A DNA stretch of 64,000 bases from Streptomyces sp. NBC_00510 (GCA_036013505.1 CP107851.1:4101501-4165500), one strand, 5' to 3'; positions 15,790 to 24,373 are shown, counted from the stretch's first letter. Notes: generated by a model from the sequence alone, not told the origin. Program-made: numbers and translations.

Positions 15790-17289
15790 GTGGAACACGC
15801 ACGCCCACGGCGCACCGCCCTCAGAGCCGCGGCGGCCGTCGGCGCCGCCGCCCTCGCGGTGGCGGGACTCGTCGCCACGTCCGGCAGCGCGAACGCCGCC
15901 GACACCAACATCGTGACCAACGGCGGGTTCGAGAGCGGCCTGTCCGGATGGTCCTGCACCGCCTCCAGCGGCGCGGCCGTCGGCTCCCCCGTGCACGGCG
16001 GCACCAAGGCGCTCCAGGGCACACCCTCCTCCTCGGACAACTCCCGCTGCTCGCAGACCATCAGCGTCCGGCCCAACTCCACGTACACGCTGAGCGCGTT
16101 CGTCCAGGGGAGCTACGTCTACCTCGGCGCCACCGGCACCGGGATGACGGAGGCCTCGGTCTGGACCCCGTCCGCGTCCTCGTACCAGCAGCTGTCCACG
16201 AGCTTCACCACGGGCGCGAGCACCACCTCGGTCACCGTCTACCTGCACGGCTGGTACGCGCAGCCCGCGTACCTGGCCGACGACGTGAGCCTGCTGGGCG
16301 CGCCCGGCACGGGGACGCCGACCCCGACCCCCACGCCGACCGACCCGACGCCCACTCCCACGCCGACCCCCACTCCCACACCGACGCCGACGCCCACCGG
16401 CGGCGGCTCGCTGCCCAAGCACGTGCTCACCGGCTACTGGCAGAACTTCAACAACGGCGCGACCGTCCAGACCATCGCCCAGGTCCCGAGCCAGTACGAC
16501 ATCATCGCGGTGTCGTTCGCCGACGCCACGACCACGCCCGGCGCGGTCTCCTTCACCCTCGACCCGGCGCTGAACTACCCGGTCGGCCAGTTCAAGACCG
16601 ACATCGCGGCGAAGAAGGCGGCCGGCAAGAAGGTCATCGTCTCGGTCGGCGGCCAGAACGGCACGATCAGCGTCACCGACTCCGCCTCGGCGAACAACTT
16701 CGCGAACAGCGTCTTCTCGCTGATGCAGACGTACGGGTTCGACGGCGTCGACATCGACCTGGAGAACGGGATCAACGCGACCTACATGACGCAGGCGCTG
16801 CGCTCCCTGTCGGCCAAGGCCGGCTCCGGGCTGGTCATCACGATGGCCCCGCAGACCATCGACATGCAGTCGACGTCCTTCGGCTACTTCCAGACCGCGC
16901 TGAACGTCAAGGACATCCTGACCGTCGTCAACACCCAGTACTACAACAGCGGTTCCATGAACGGCTGCGACGGCAAGGTGTACTCGCAGGGCACGGTCGA
17001 CTTCATCACCGCCCTGGCCTGCATCCAGCTGCAGAGCGGTCTGGCCCCCTCGCAGGTGGGTCTCGGCCTGCCGGCGTCGACCCGGGCGGCGGGCAGCGGC
17101 TACGTCTCGCCGACCGTGGTGAACAACGCCCTGGACTGCCTGACCAAGGGCACCAACTGCGGTTCCTTCAAGCCCTCCACCACCTGGCCGGGGCTGCGCG
17201 GCGCGATGACCTGGTCCACCAACTGGGACGCGACCAACGGCAACGCCTTCTCGGGCACCGTCGGCCCGCACGTGCACGGACTGCCGTAG
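15790..17289 (+). CDS. Secreted GH18 chitinase with N-terminal carbohydrate-binding module
   Basis: This is an extracellular endo-type chitinase of 499 residues. A signal peptide ends at GSANA/AD (about residue 36). A beta-sandwich binding module follows (NIVTNGGFESGLSGWSC, about 39-172), then a Thr-Pro linker (about 176-206), then a GH18 catalytic domain. The active-site motif is FDGVDIDLEN with the catalytic acid E325; SVGGQNG and AMTWSTNWD are further GH18 landmarks. The GTG at 15790 has an AGGAGG sequence just upstream. It is probably induced by chitin through the DasR-type site. It may correspond to ChiA (SCO5003) of S. coelicolor by neighbourhood; I have not confirmed this. Confidence 0.93.
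   Translation: MEHARPRRTALRAAAAVGAAALAVAGLVATSGSANAADTNIVTNGGFESGLSGWSCTASSGAAVGSPVHGGTKALQGTPSSSDNSRCSQTISVRPNSTYTLSAFVQGSYVYLGATGTGMTEASVWTPSASSYQQLSTSFTTGASTTSVTVYLHGWYAQPAYLADDVSLLGAPGTGTPTPTPTPTDPTPTPTPTPTPTPTPTPTGGGSLPKHVLTGYWQNFNNGATVQTIAQVPSQYDIIAVSFADATTTPGAVSFTLDPALNYPVGQFKTDIAAKKAAGKKVIVSVGGQNGTISVTDSASANNFANSVFSLMQTYGFDGVDIDLENGINATYMTQALRSLSAKAGSGLVITMAPQTIDMQSTSFGYFQTALNVKDILTVVNTQYYNSGSMNGCDGKVYSQGTVDFITALACIQLQSGLAPSQVGLGLPASTRAAGSGYVSPTVVNNALDCLTKGTNCGSFKPSTTWPGLRGAMTWSTNWDATNGNAFSGTVGPHVHGLP
16316..16398 (+). repeat. Thr-Pro linker tandem codon repeat
   Basis: About 28 codons alternate between ACN/ACS and CCN, encoding the flexible Thr-Pro linker between the binding module and the chitinase domain. 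It is a coding microsatellite and not a CRISPR or regulatory repeat. Repeat-length variation between strains is likely. Confidence 0.85.
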
Positions 17290-17397
17290 CCGTCGGGACC
17301 GTCACCGACGCATCGCGCTCCCGGGAGAGGTCCCGTCCCCCGGGGGCGCGGTGTCACGTCGGACCACCGGGCTCACCGCGCCGAAGACGCCGCCCGG

Positions 17398-17802
17398 TCA
17401 GTCCAGGACGGCGAGGGCGTCGATCTCGACGAGCAGTCCGGCGGGCAGGCCGACGTAGACCGTCGTACGGGCGGCGGGAGCGCCCTTCAGGCCCGCGAAG
17501 AACTCGTCGAAGAGGGCGTTGAACTCGGGGAAGTGCGCGGTGTCGGTGAGGTAGACCCGGATCATGACGACGTCCTCCCAGGACGAGCCGCCCTCCTCCA
17601 GCACCGCCTGCACGTTGGCGAGGGTCTGCAGGGTCTGCTCCCGCAGCCCCGGGCCCACGGGCGCGGGCGCCTGACCCGGCACGGCGGGGCCGAAGCCGAC
17701 CTGACCGGCGACCTGCAGGATGTTGCCCTTGCGGACACCGTGGGAGAACCTGGCCGGCGGGGTGCTGTGGCCGGCCGGGGTGATCGCGGTCTTCTCGCTC
17801 AT
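17398..17802 (-). CDS. RidA family enamine/imine deaminase
   Basis: This is a YjgF/YER057c/UK114 (RidA) family protein of 134 residues. Landmarks are LQVAGQVGFGP, TLANVQAVLEEGGSSWEDVV, RVYLTDTAHFPEFNALFDEF and RTTVYVGLPAGLLVEIDALA, with the arginine that binds the substrate carboxylate. RidA enzymes hydrolyse reactive 2-aminoacrylate and related enamines made by PLP-dependent dehydratases. Its ATG at 17802 overlaps the IclR stop (ATGA), placing it third in an operon with the kinase and IclR genes. The D-serine-dehydratase-like gene across the divergent promoter is a plausible source of its substrate. Confidence 0.92.
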   Translation of the reverse strand: MSEKTAITPAGHSTPPARFSHGVRKGNILQVAGQVGFGPAVPGQAPAPVGPGLREQTLQTLANVQAVLEEGGSSWEDVVMIRVYLTDTAHFPEFNALFDEFFAGLKGAPAARTTVYVGLPAGLLVEIDALAVLD

Positions 17803-18557
17803 CTGGTTCCTTCGCTCGGTCTCCCGGAGTACTCGCGGCTGATCGCCTCCGCGGTGCGCCGGACCTGCGGGCGCAGCTTCAGCAGCTCCTCCGCGCTGAC
17901 GACCACATTGGGGGCGGAAAGGGAGCAGGCGGCCACGACGCGCCCGTCGGCGCCGCGGATCGGCGCGGCCACGCAGTTGATGGACTCCTCGTGGCCGCCG
18001 AGGTCGCTCGCCCAGCCCTGCTCGCGGACCCGGGCGAGTTCGGCGAGGTAGGCGGCGGCGTCGGTGGTGGAACGCGCGGTGTAGCGCGGGTACTCCAGGC
18101 CCCGCGCGACCGCGCGCCGCTCCGCCTCGGGCAGGTCGGCCAGGAGCAGCTTCGCCACGGCGGCCACGGTGATGGCGACGGGCTTGCCGATCCGCGAGTA
18201 CATGCGGACCGGGTAGCGGCTCTCCACCTTGTCGATGTAGACGACCTCGCCCTCCTCGTACACCGCGAGGTGGACGGTGTGCCCGGTCAGTTCGCCCAGG
18301 GCGGCGAGGTGGGGGTGGGCGATGCCGCGGACGTCCAGGTTCTCCATCGCCTCCTGGGCGAGGGCGAACAGCCGGGCGCCGAGGCGGTAGCGCTGGTCGT
18401 CCTGGCGGTAGACCATGCCGTGCTCGTGCAGGGTGCGCAGCAGCCGCAGTGCGGTGGACTTGTGCACGTCCAGGCGGGTGGCGACCTGTTCCAGGTTGGC
18501 GGGCCCCTCCGCGAGCAGGGGCAGGATGCGCAGCGCGCGGTCCACGGTCTGGCTCAT
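17799..18557 (-). CDS. IclR family transcriptional regulator
   Basis: This is an IclR-type regulator of 252 residues. The N-terminal winged HTH is seen in VDRALRILPLLAEGPANLEQ and ATRLDVHKSTALRLLRTLHE, followed by a C-terminal effector domain (EEGEVVYIDKVESRYPVRMY and NCVAAPIRGADGRVVAACSL). The ATG at 18557 overlaps the kinase stop (ATGA) and is preferred to the GTG-like start at 18575. It likely controls its own operon and the divergent deaminase-aminoacylase genes through the palindrome at 19554-19572. The effector is unknown; a ketoacid or D-amino acid product is plausible from context. Confidence 0.92.
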   Translation of the reverse strand: MSQTVDRALRILPLLAEGPANLEQVATRLDVHKSTALRLLRTLHEHGMVYRQDDQRYRLGARLFALAQEAMENLDVRGIAHPHLAALGELTGHTVHLAVYEEGEVVYIDKVESRYPVRMYSRIGKPVAITVAAVAKLLLADLPEAERRAVARGLEYPRYTARSTTDAAAYLAELARVREQGWASDLGGHEESINCVAAPIRGADGRVVAACSLSAPNVVVSAEELLKLRPQVRRTAEAISREYSGRPSEGTR

Positions 18558-19477
18558 GCGCGCAGTCTCCCCCATGCCCCGTCACCGAGGGCGGCGAGGG
18601 AGTCGCCCCGTACTCCGATCACCGCCGCGGCCAGCGCGTGGCCCCGGGCGAGCCTCTCCCGCAGCGGGAGCGCGCGCAGCGTCGCCGACAGGAACCCCGC
18701 GGCGAAGGCGTCCCCGGCCCCGACGAGGTCGACGACGGGCGTGTCCGGCGCGGGCACGAAGACCCCGTCGGCGCCGCCCTCGTACGCGGTGGCACCGTGC
18801 GCGCCCTGCTTGACGACGAGGACGGCGGGACCGGGCAGGGCCTCGCGCACGGCGTCGGCGTCCGGCAGGCCCCAGGCGGCCCCGGCCTCGTCCTCGCCGA
18901 CCAGGACGAGGTCGCAGCGGGCGGCGAGCCGGGCCAGCCGTACCGGGTCGGCCGAACGCCACAGGGCGGGGCGGTGGTTGACGTCGAAGGAGACCAGCGG
19001 GCGGCCCGGAGCGGGGGCGGTGAGCTCGTGGACGAGGTCCGCGCACCGCTCGGAGAGCGCGGGCGTGATGCCGGACAGGTGCAGGACCCGGCCCGCCCAG
19101 GCGTCGCGCCGGGCGACGTTGTCCGGGCCCATGGCGGTGGCGGCCGAACCGGCCCGGTAGTAGGCGACCTCGCCGTCGCCGGTGCGGAAGTAGACCCCGG
19201 TGGGGCGGTCCCGGTCGCGGCGCACCCCCGAGACGTCGACGCCGGCCGCGGCGATCGCCGTCACCAGGTGGTCCCCGAACGGGTCGGCACCCACCCGGCT
19301 GATCCAGCGCACGGCATGGCCGAGACGGGCCAGCGCACAGGCCACGTTGGACTCCGCGCCACCCGTCCCACGGTCGAAGGCGGCCGCGTCGGCGAGGCGC
19401 TGCCCGGGCACGGAGGGGACGAAGGTGACCATGGATTCGCCCACGCACACGACGTCCACGGCCACGGTCCCGGTCAC
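18554..19477 (-). CDS. PfkB family sugar kinase (2-keto-3-deoxygluconate kinase-like)
   Basis: This is a ribokinase/PfkB-fold kinase of 307 residues. It opens with VDVVCVGESMVTFVPSVPGQ. The first signature region holds GTGGAESNVACALARLG, and the second signature DLVGAGDAFAAGFLSATLRA carries the catalytic aspartate in GAGD. The overall pattern is closest to 2-keto-3-deoxygluconate (KDG) kinases, which phosphorylate KDG in the cytosol; related kinases act on other sugars, so the substrate is tentative. It is the first gene of the kinase-IclR-RidA operon and is divergent from the deaminase gene. Confidence 0.88.
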   Translation of the reverse strand: MTGTVAVDVVCVGESMVTFVPSVPGQRLADAAAFDRGTGGAESNVACALARLGHAVRWISRVGADPFGDHLVTAIAAAGVDVSGVRRDRDRPTGVYFRTGDGEVAYYRAGSAATAMGPDNVARRDAWAGRVLHLSGITPALSERCADLVHELTAPAPGRPLVSFDVNHRPALWRSADPVRLARLAARCDLVLVGEDEAGAAWGLPDADAVREALPGPAVLVVKQGAHGATAYEGGADGVFVPAPDTPVVDLVGAGDAFAAGFLSATLRALPLRERLARGHALAAAVIGVRGDSLAALGDGAWGRLRA

Positions 19478-19553
19478 TTCCGCTCCTCTCCGCGCACCGT
19501 TGACCCGGTGCTGGCCGGGATGTTAGACAGCGGGCAACACAGCACGCAACGGT

Positions 19554-19572
19554 CGTTGCACATAGTGCAACG
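19554..19572. promoter_or_regulatory. IclR-type operator between kinase operon and deaminase gene
   Basis: CGTTGCACATAGTGCAACG is a perfect palindrome (8-bp arms, 3-bp centre) in the 113-bp divergent intergenic region. A second overlapping pair of GCAAC/GTTGC half sites lies at 19545-19558. The TGCAC/GTGCA layout is typical of IclR-family operators, and an IclR gene sits in the adjacent operon. It lies next to the start region of the deaminase gene, a position suited to repression. Confidence 0.65.
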
Positions 19573-19590
19573 ATGGCGGACGGAGGCGGG

Positions 19591-20841
19591 ATGGACCAGG
19601 TCACGGGTATCGACGAGCTGCACCGGGAGCGGGTGGACCACCGCTTCAAGGGACTCCCGCCGGACGCCGACGGCCTGACCGTCGGCGAACTCGCCGCCGA
19701 GCGCCGCACCGTCTTCGACGGCGGCTTCACGACCCCGCTGCTCACGCTCTCCGAGCCCGCCCTGGAGCACAACCTCGCCCAGCTCGCCGAGTGGGCCGGC
19801 AAGCACGGCCTCGCCTTCGCGCCGCACGGCAAGACCTCCATGGCCCCTCAGCTCTTCGCCCGCCAGCTCGCCCACGGCGCGTGGGGCATCACCGCCGCCA
19901 CCCCGCACCAGGTGCGGGTCTACCGGGCGTTCGGCGTGCGGCGCGTCTTCCTCGCCAACGAGCTCGTCGACGCGGCCGCGCTGCGCTGGCTGTCCCGTGA
20001 GCTCGCGGGCGACCCGGAGTTCCGCTTCGTCTGCTACGTGGACTCCGTGCGCGGGGTGGAGCTGATGGACGCGGCCCTCACGGCGGTCGTGGACGTCGTC
20101 GTGGAGCTCGGCGCGGAGGGAGGACGCACCGGCGTGCGCGGCCCGGAGGAGGCGGCGCGCGTCGCCGACGCCGTCGCCGCGGCCCGGCACCTGCGGCTCG
20201 TCGGCGTCGCGGGCTACGAGGCGCCGGCCCCGGACCCGCACGGGTGGCTCGGCGAACTGGTCGCGCTGGCACGGGACTTCGACGCGGCCGGGCGGTTCGC
20301 CGGGGCCTCGCAGATCGTGGTGAGCGCGGGCGGCAGCGAATGGTTCGACGCCGTGGCGGACGCGTTCGGCACGCTCGGGGACCTGTCCCTGCCGGTGCTC
20401 GGGCTCCTGCGGTCCGGGGCGTACGTCACCCACGACGACGTCCACTACCGCGATCTGACGCCGTTCCACGACCGCATCCCCGCGGAGGGGTCGCTCGAGC
20501 CCGCCTTCCGCCTCTGGACGCAGGTGCTCTCCCGGCCCGAGCCCGGCCTCGCCCTCCTCAACGCGGGCAAGCGCGACGCGCCGTACGACCTCGACCTCCC
20601 GGTGCCGCAGCTCGTGCGCCGCGCCGACGGTTCCGCCGTCCCGGCGGCCGGGCTCACGGTCACGAAGCTCGCCGACCAGCACGCGTTCGTGGACGTCGCC
20701 CCCGGGGCGCGGGACCTGGCGGTCGGCGACTGGGTGGGGCTGGGGGTGTCGCATCCGTGCACGGCGTTCGACAAGTGGCAGCTCATCCCTGTCGTGGACG
20801 CGGGTGGGGTCGTCACGGATTTCGTCCGCACGTTCTTCTGA
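19591..20841 (+). CDS. D-serine dehydratase-like PLP amino acid deaminase
   Basis: This is a fold-type III PLP enzyme of 416 residues, related to eukaryotic-type D-serine dehydratase and D-threonine aldolase. The alanine-racemase-like N-terminal barrel holds the PLP lysine in FAPHGKTSMAP. The C-terminal domain has a zinc-site-like HPCTAFDK motif. Reaction: elimination and deamination of a D-hydroxy amino acid, probably D-serine, to a ketoacid and ammonia via an enamine. The ATG at 19591 has a GGAGG site 4 nt upstream; an earlier ATG at 19573 abuts the operator palindrome and lacks a ribosome site. The partner gene downstream makes free D-amino acids. Confidence 0.88.
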   Translation: MDQVTGIDELHRERVDHRFKGLPPDADGLTVGELAAERRTVFDGGFTTPLLTLSEPALEHNLAQLAEWAGKHGLAFAPHGKTSMAPQLFARQLAHGAWGITAATPHQVRVYRAFGVRRVFLANELVDAAALRWLSRELAGDPEFRFVCYVDSVRGVELMDAALTAVVDVVVELGAEGGRTGVRGPEEAARVADAVAAARHLRLVGVAGYEAPAPDPHGWLGELVALARDFDAAGRFAGASQIVVSAGGSEWFDAVADAFGTLGDLSLPVLGLLRSGAYVTHDDVHYRDLTPFHDRIPAEGSLEPAFRLWTQVLSRPEPGLALLNAGKRDAPYDLDLPVPQLVRRADGSAVPAAGLTVTKLADQHAFVDVAPGARDLAVGDWVGLGVSHPCTAFDKWQLIPVVDAGGVVTDFVRTFF

Positions 20842-20851
20842 CGGGCCGGGT

Positions 20852-21000
20852 GGTTGTTGTGTGCGGCCGGTTGTCGTCTGCGGGTTGCTTGCGCCTGCGG
20901 GCGGCTGCGCCGGGCTGCCCGGTGGTTGTGTGCGGGTGCATTGCGCCCCGCCCGCAGGCGCAACGCACCCGCACACGACAACCGGCCGCAACACAAACCC
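20852..21000. repeat. Long imperfect inverted repeat between deaminase and D-aminoacylase genes
   Basis: Two 53-nt arms (20852-20904 and 20948-21000) are inverted copies with roughly 80 percent identity by eye, and the 43-nt centre holds a partial third copy in direct orientation. The RNA would form a large hairpin just before the D-aminoacylase ribosome site. A 25-nt block of the right arm (20952-20976) recurs exactly, on the other strand, at 47423-47447. This marks it as a dispersed intergenic repeat rather than a simple terminator. Confidence 0.75.
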
Positions 21001-21024
21001 AACCGGCACAAAGGAGACGCACGG

Positions 21025-22593
21025 ATGGAGTTGGCGATTCGCGGCGCGACCGTCGTGGACGGGAGCGGGGGGACCCCGGCGTACCGGGCGGACGTGCGCG
21101 TCGTGGACGGCCGCGTCACGGAGATCGGGACGGTGCGCGGCGCACGCCACACGCTCGACGCCCGCGGGCTCGTGCTCGCCCCCGGGTTCATCGACATGCA
21201 CGCGCACAGCGACCTGGCCCTGCTCACCGACCCCGCGCACGAGGCGAAGGCGGCGCAGGGCGTGACCCTGGAGGTGCTGGGCCAGGACGGCCTGTCGTAC
21301 GCCCCCGTGGACGACCGCACCCTGGCCGGGCTGCGCCGCCAGATCGCGGGGTGGAACGGCGACCCCGAGGGCCTGGAGTACGACTGGCGCAGCGTCGGCG
21401 AGTACCTGGACCGCCTGGACCGGGGCATCGCCGTGAACGCCGCGTACCTGGTCCCGCAGGGCACCGTGCGGATGCTGGCCGTCGGGTGGGAGGACCGTCC
21501 GGCGACCCCGGCGGAGCTGGACCGGATGAAGGAACTGGTCGCCGAGGGACTGGCACAGGGGGCCGTGGGGATGTCGTCCGGGCTGACGTACACCCCGGGC
21601 ATGTACGCCTCGGACGCCGAACTGACCGAGCTGTGCCGGGTCGTGGCCGCCCACGGCGGCTACTACTGCCCGCACCAGCGCAGTTACGGCGCCGGCGCGC
21701 TCGAGGCCTACGCCGAGATGATCGCCGTGACCCGGGAGGCGGGCTGCGCCCTGCACCTGGCGCACGCCACGATGAACTTCGGCGTGAACGCGGGCCGTGC
21801 GCCGGAGCTGCTCGCGCTGCTGGACGAGGCGCTCGCCGCGGGGGCGGACATCACCCTCGACACGTATCCCTACCTGCCGGGCTGCACGACGCTCGCGGCG
21901 ACCCTGCCGAGCTGGGCGACGGAGGGCGGCCCGGAGGCGACCCTCGCCCGGCTCCGGGACGACGCGCAGGCGGAACGCATCCGGCACGCGATGGAGGTGG
22001 AGGGGTCGGACGGCTGCCACGGCGTGCCCGTGGAGTGGCGGACGCTCGAGGTCTCCGGGGTGCGCGAACCCGGGCTGGCCGGTCATGTGGGGCGCCGGCT
22101 GCCGGACTTCGCGACGGCGCGACGGCTGCTGCTGGAGGACGGGCTGGGCACGACGATCCTCCAGCACGTGGGCCACGAGGAGAACGTCCGGGCGATCATG
22201 CGCCACCGCGTCCACACCGGCGGCAGCGACGGCCTGCTCGTCGGCGACAAGCCGCATCCCCGCGCGTACGGCACATTCCCGCACTACCTCGGCCACTACG
22301 TGCGCGAGCTCGGCGTGCTCGGCCTGGAGGAGTGCGTCGCGCACCTCACCGGACGCCCCGCGGCCCGGCTGGGGCTGCCGGACCGCGGCCTGGTCCGCGA
22401 GGGCCACCGCGCGGACCTGGTGCTGTTCGACCCGGGGACGGTCGCCGCGGGCGCGACGTACGAGGCGCCTCGCACGCTGCCCACCGGCATCCCGTACGTC
22501 CTCGTCGACGGGCGGTTCGTCATCGAGGACGGCCGCCGTACGGACGTCCTGGCGGGGCGTTCCGTGCGCAACGAGAACGGGCCCGGAAGGTAG
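21025..22593 (+). CDS. N-acyl-D-amino-acid deacylase (D-aminoacylase)
   Basis: This is an amidohydrolase-superfamily D-aminoacylase of 522 residues, hydrolysing N-acyl-D-amino acids to free D-amino acids. Metal-site landmarks are GFIDMHAHSD (HxH near residue 55), the LHLAHATMN segment, and the family signature SDGLLVGDKPHPRAYGTFPH. C-terminal REGHRADLVLFDPGTV is typical. The ATG at 21025 has AAGGAGA upstream; the open frame back to 20854 is only the inverted repeat. With the D-serine-dehydratase-like enzyme it forms a two-step route from acylated D-amino acids to ketoacids. Confidence 0.92.
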   Translation: MELAIRGATVVDGSGGTPAYRADVRVVDGRVTEIGTVRGARHTLDARGLVLAPGFIDMHAHSDLALLTDPAHEAKAAQGVTLEVLGQDGLSYAPVDDRTLAGLRRQIAGWNGDPEGLEYDWRSVGEYLDRLDRGIAVNAAYLVPQGTVRMLAVGWEDRPATPAELDRMKELVAEGLAQGAVGMSSGLTYTPGMYASDAELTELCRVVAAHGGYYCPHQRSYGAGALEAYAEMIAVTREAGCALHLAHATMNFGVNAGRAPELLALLDEALAAGADITLDTYPYLPGCTTLAATLPSWATEGGPEATLARLRDDAQAERIRHAMEVEGSDGCHGVPVEWRTLEVSGVREPGLAGHVGRRLPDFATARRLLLEDGLGTTILQHVGHEENVRAIMRHRVHTGGSDGLLVGDKPHPRAYGTFPHYLGHYVRELGVLGLEECVAHLTGRPAARLGLPDRGLVREGHRADLVLFDPGTVAAGATYEAPRTLPTGIPYVLVDGRFVIEDGRRTDVLAGRSVRNENGPGR

Positions 22594-22669
22594 CGCCACT
22601 TCACCATTCGGCGCATACGTGGCCAAGAACACGGGGCGGTCCCCGGTACGTGCCCGTAAGCTCACGGAC

Positions 22670-23881
22670 ATGCAGGTGATCCAGTCCACGAAGCTCTCCA
22701 ACGTCTGCTACGACATCCGCGGCCCGGTGCTGGAGGAGGCCATGCGGCTGGAGGCGGCGGGTCATCGCATCCTGAAGCTGAACACCGGCAATCCCGCCGC
22801 CTTCGGTTTCGAGTGCCCGCCGGAGATCCTGGAGGACATGCTGCGCAGCCTCGGCGGGGCGCACGGCTACGGCGACTCCAAGGGCATCCTCCCGGCGCGG
22901 CGGGCGGTCATGCAGCACTACCAGACCAAGGGCATCGAGCTGGACGTCGAGGACATCTACCTCGGCAACGGGGTGTCCGAGCTGATCCAGATGGCGATGC
23001 AGGCGCTGCTGGACGACGGCGACGAGGTGCTGATCCCGGCGCCGGACTACCCGCTGTGGACGGCCGCGGTCTCGCTGTCGGGCGGCACCCCGGTGCACTA
23101 CCGCTGTGACGAGCAGGCGGACTGGTTCCCCGACCTCGCCGACATCGAGCGCAAGATCACCGACCGCACCAAGGCGCTGGTGATCATCAACCCGAACAAC
23201 CCGACGGGCGCGGTCTACGACGACGAGCTGCTGCGGGCTCTCACCGACATCGCCCGCCGCCACAACCTGATCGTCTGCTCGGACGAGATCTACGACAAGA
23301 TCCTCTACGACGGGGTGACCCACACCCCGACCGCGGTGGTCGCCCCCGACCTGCTGACGCTGACCTTCAACGGCCTGTCGAAGGCCTACCGGGTGGCCGG
23401 CTACCGCAGCGGCTGGCTCGCGGTGTGCGGCCCGAAGGAGCACGCGACCAGCTACCTCGAGGGCCTGACCATCCTGGCGAACATGCGCCTGTGCGCGAAC
23501 GTCCCGGCCCAGCACGCGGTGGCAACCGCCCTCGGCGGCCGCCAGTCGATCAAGGACCTGGTGCTGCCGGGCGGCCGGCTGGCCGAGCAGCGGGACGTGG
23601 CGTACGAGCTGCTGACGCAGATCCCCGGGGTCACCTGCGTGCGGCCGAAGGGCGCGCTGTACGCGTTCCCGCGGCTCGACCCGAAGGTCTACAAGGTCAA
23701 GGACGACCAGCAGATGGTGCTGGACCTGCTGCGGGCCGAGCGGATCCTGGTGGTGCAGGGCACCGGATTCAACTGGCCGGAGCCGGACCACTTCCGCCTG
23801 GTCACGCTGCCGGCGAAGGAGGACCTGGCGGACGCGGTGGGCCGGATCGCGCGCTTCCTGGACGGCTACGGACAGCCGTAG
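22670..23881 (+). CDS. PLP-dependent aminotransferase (AlaA/alanine transaminase type)
   Basis: This is a class I/II aminotransferase of 403 residues, most like glutamate-pyruvate (alanine) transaminase. PLP-binding landmarks are IINPNNPTGAVYDDELL, the aspartate/tyrosine region CSDEIYDKILYDG and the Schiff-base lysine in FNGLSKAYRVAGYRSGW. The ATG at 22670 begins MQVIQSTKLSNVCYDIRGPV, the usual N-terminus of this group. It is cytosolic and links pyruvate, alanine and glutamate pools. It lies about 75 bp downstream of the D-aminoacylase, so it could be cotranscribed, but it is a conserved core gene and may have its own promoter. Confidence 0.93.
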   Translation: MQVIQSTKLSNVCYDIRGPVLEEAMRLEAAGHRILKLNTGNPAAFGFECPPEILEDMLRSLGGAHGYGDSKGILPARRAVMQHYQTKGIELDVEDIYLGNGVSELIQMAMQALLDDGDEVLIPAPDYPLWTAAVSLSGGTPVHYRCDEQADWFPDLADIERKITDRTKALVIINPNNPTGAVYDDELLRALTDIARRHNLIVCSDEIYDKILYDGVTHTPTAVVAPDLLTLTFNGLSKAYRVAGYRSGWLAVCGPKEHATSYLEGLTILANMRLCANVPAQHAVATALGGRQSIKDLVLPGGRLAEQRDVAYELLTQIPGVTCVRPKGALYAFPRLDPKVYKVKDDQQMVLDLLRAERILVVQGTGFNWPEPDHFRLVTLPAKEDLADAVGRIARFLDGYGQP

Positions 23882-23909
23882 CCCGGGCCAATACCTCGAA
23901 AAGCGCCCT

Positions 23910-23928
23910 CCTTGGACTGAGTCCAAGG
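23910..23928. promoter_or_regulatory. Perfect 19-bp palindrome at the promoter of the 23964 gene
   Basis: CCTTGGACTGAGTCCAAGG has 9-bp arms around a single central base. A TAGGAT hexamer, a good -10 box, begins directly after it (23929-23934), so the palindrome covers the -35 to -10 spacer. The 9-1-9 layout is like Fur/PerR-family boxes, but I cannot name the regulator. Confidence 0.6.
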
Positions 23929-23963
23929 TAGGATGTACTCCTGATTGCAGGAGGAGTGCACCC

Positions 23964-24365
23964 ATGTACGAGCCGATCCGCACCAAATCGGTCCATACGA
24001 CGGCGGCGCCCACCTCTCCGCGACGCAGTCGTGACGAGGAGCTGGACCTCCAGCTCGCCGGACACCTCGCCGCCCTGCTGACCGTCACCGACGAGCTGCG
24101 GGCACTGGAGTGCAGCCCGGACCTCGACCGTGCCGCGGAGCAGCTCGCCGAGGCCGTGGCGGGCCTGCACCACGGGCGTCCGCCGCTGCGGCTCTCCCCG
24201 GCTCCGGCCGGACGGGGGCGGGCGGAAGCGGCCCGTGTGGCGGCCCTGCACCGGAGGGCGCGCGCGCTCGCCGGCCGGGCCCTGGTGGTCGCCGAGTCAC
24301 GCCAGAACGCGGAGGCCGCGGCGCTCGCCGAGCGTCACATCGCGGTCCACACCGCAGCCGCCTAG
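23964..24365 (+). CDS. Conserved hypothetical small helical protein
   Basis: This is a 133-residue protein of unknown function. A strong GCAGGAGGAG ribosome site precedes the ATG at 23964. After about 25 polar residues the chain is almost all helical, rich in alanine, leucine, glutamate and arginine (LDLQLAGHLAALLTVTDELR, AAEQLAEAVAGLHHGR, RARALAGRALVVAESRQNAE), without membrane segments or cysteines in a motif. Its promoter carries a 19-bp palindrome, so it is likely under a dedicated regulator. It ends in a strong shared terminator. I recognise no family. Confidence 0.75.
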   Translation: MYEPIRTKSVHTTAAPTSPRRSRDEELDLQLAGHLAALLTVTDELRALECSPDLDRAAEQLAEAVAGLHHGRPPLRLSPAPAGRGRAEAARVAALHRRARALAGRALVVAESRQNAEAAALAERHIAVHTAAA

Positions 24366-24373
24366 GAACCGCC

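Noticed and set aside
16316..16398. Tandem repeats as a possible CRISPR or minisatellite
   Set aside because: There are no spacers, and the repeat is in frame and encodes the Thr-Pro linker of the chitinase.
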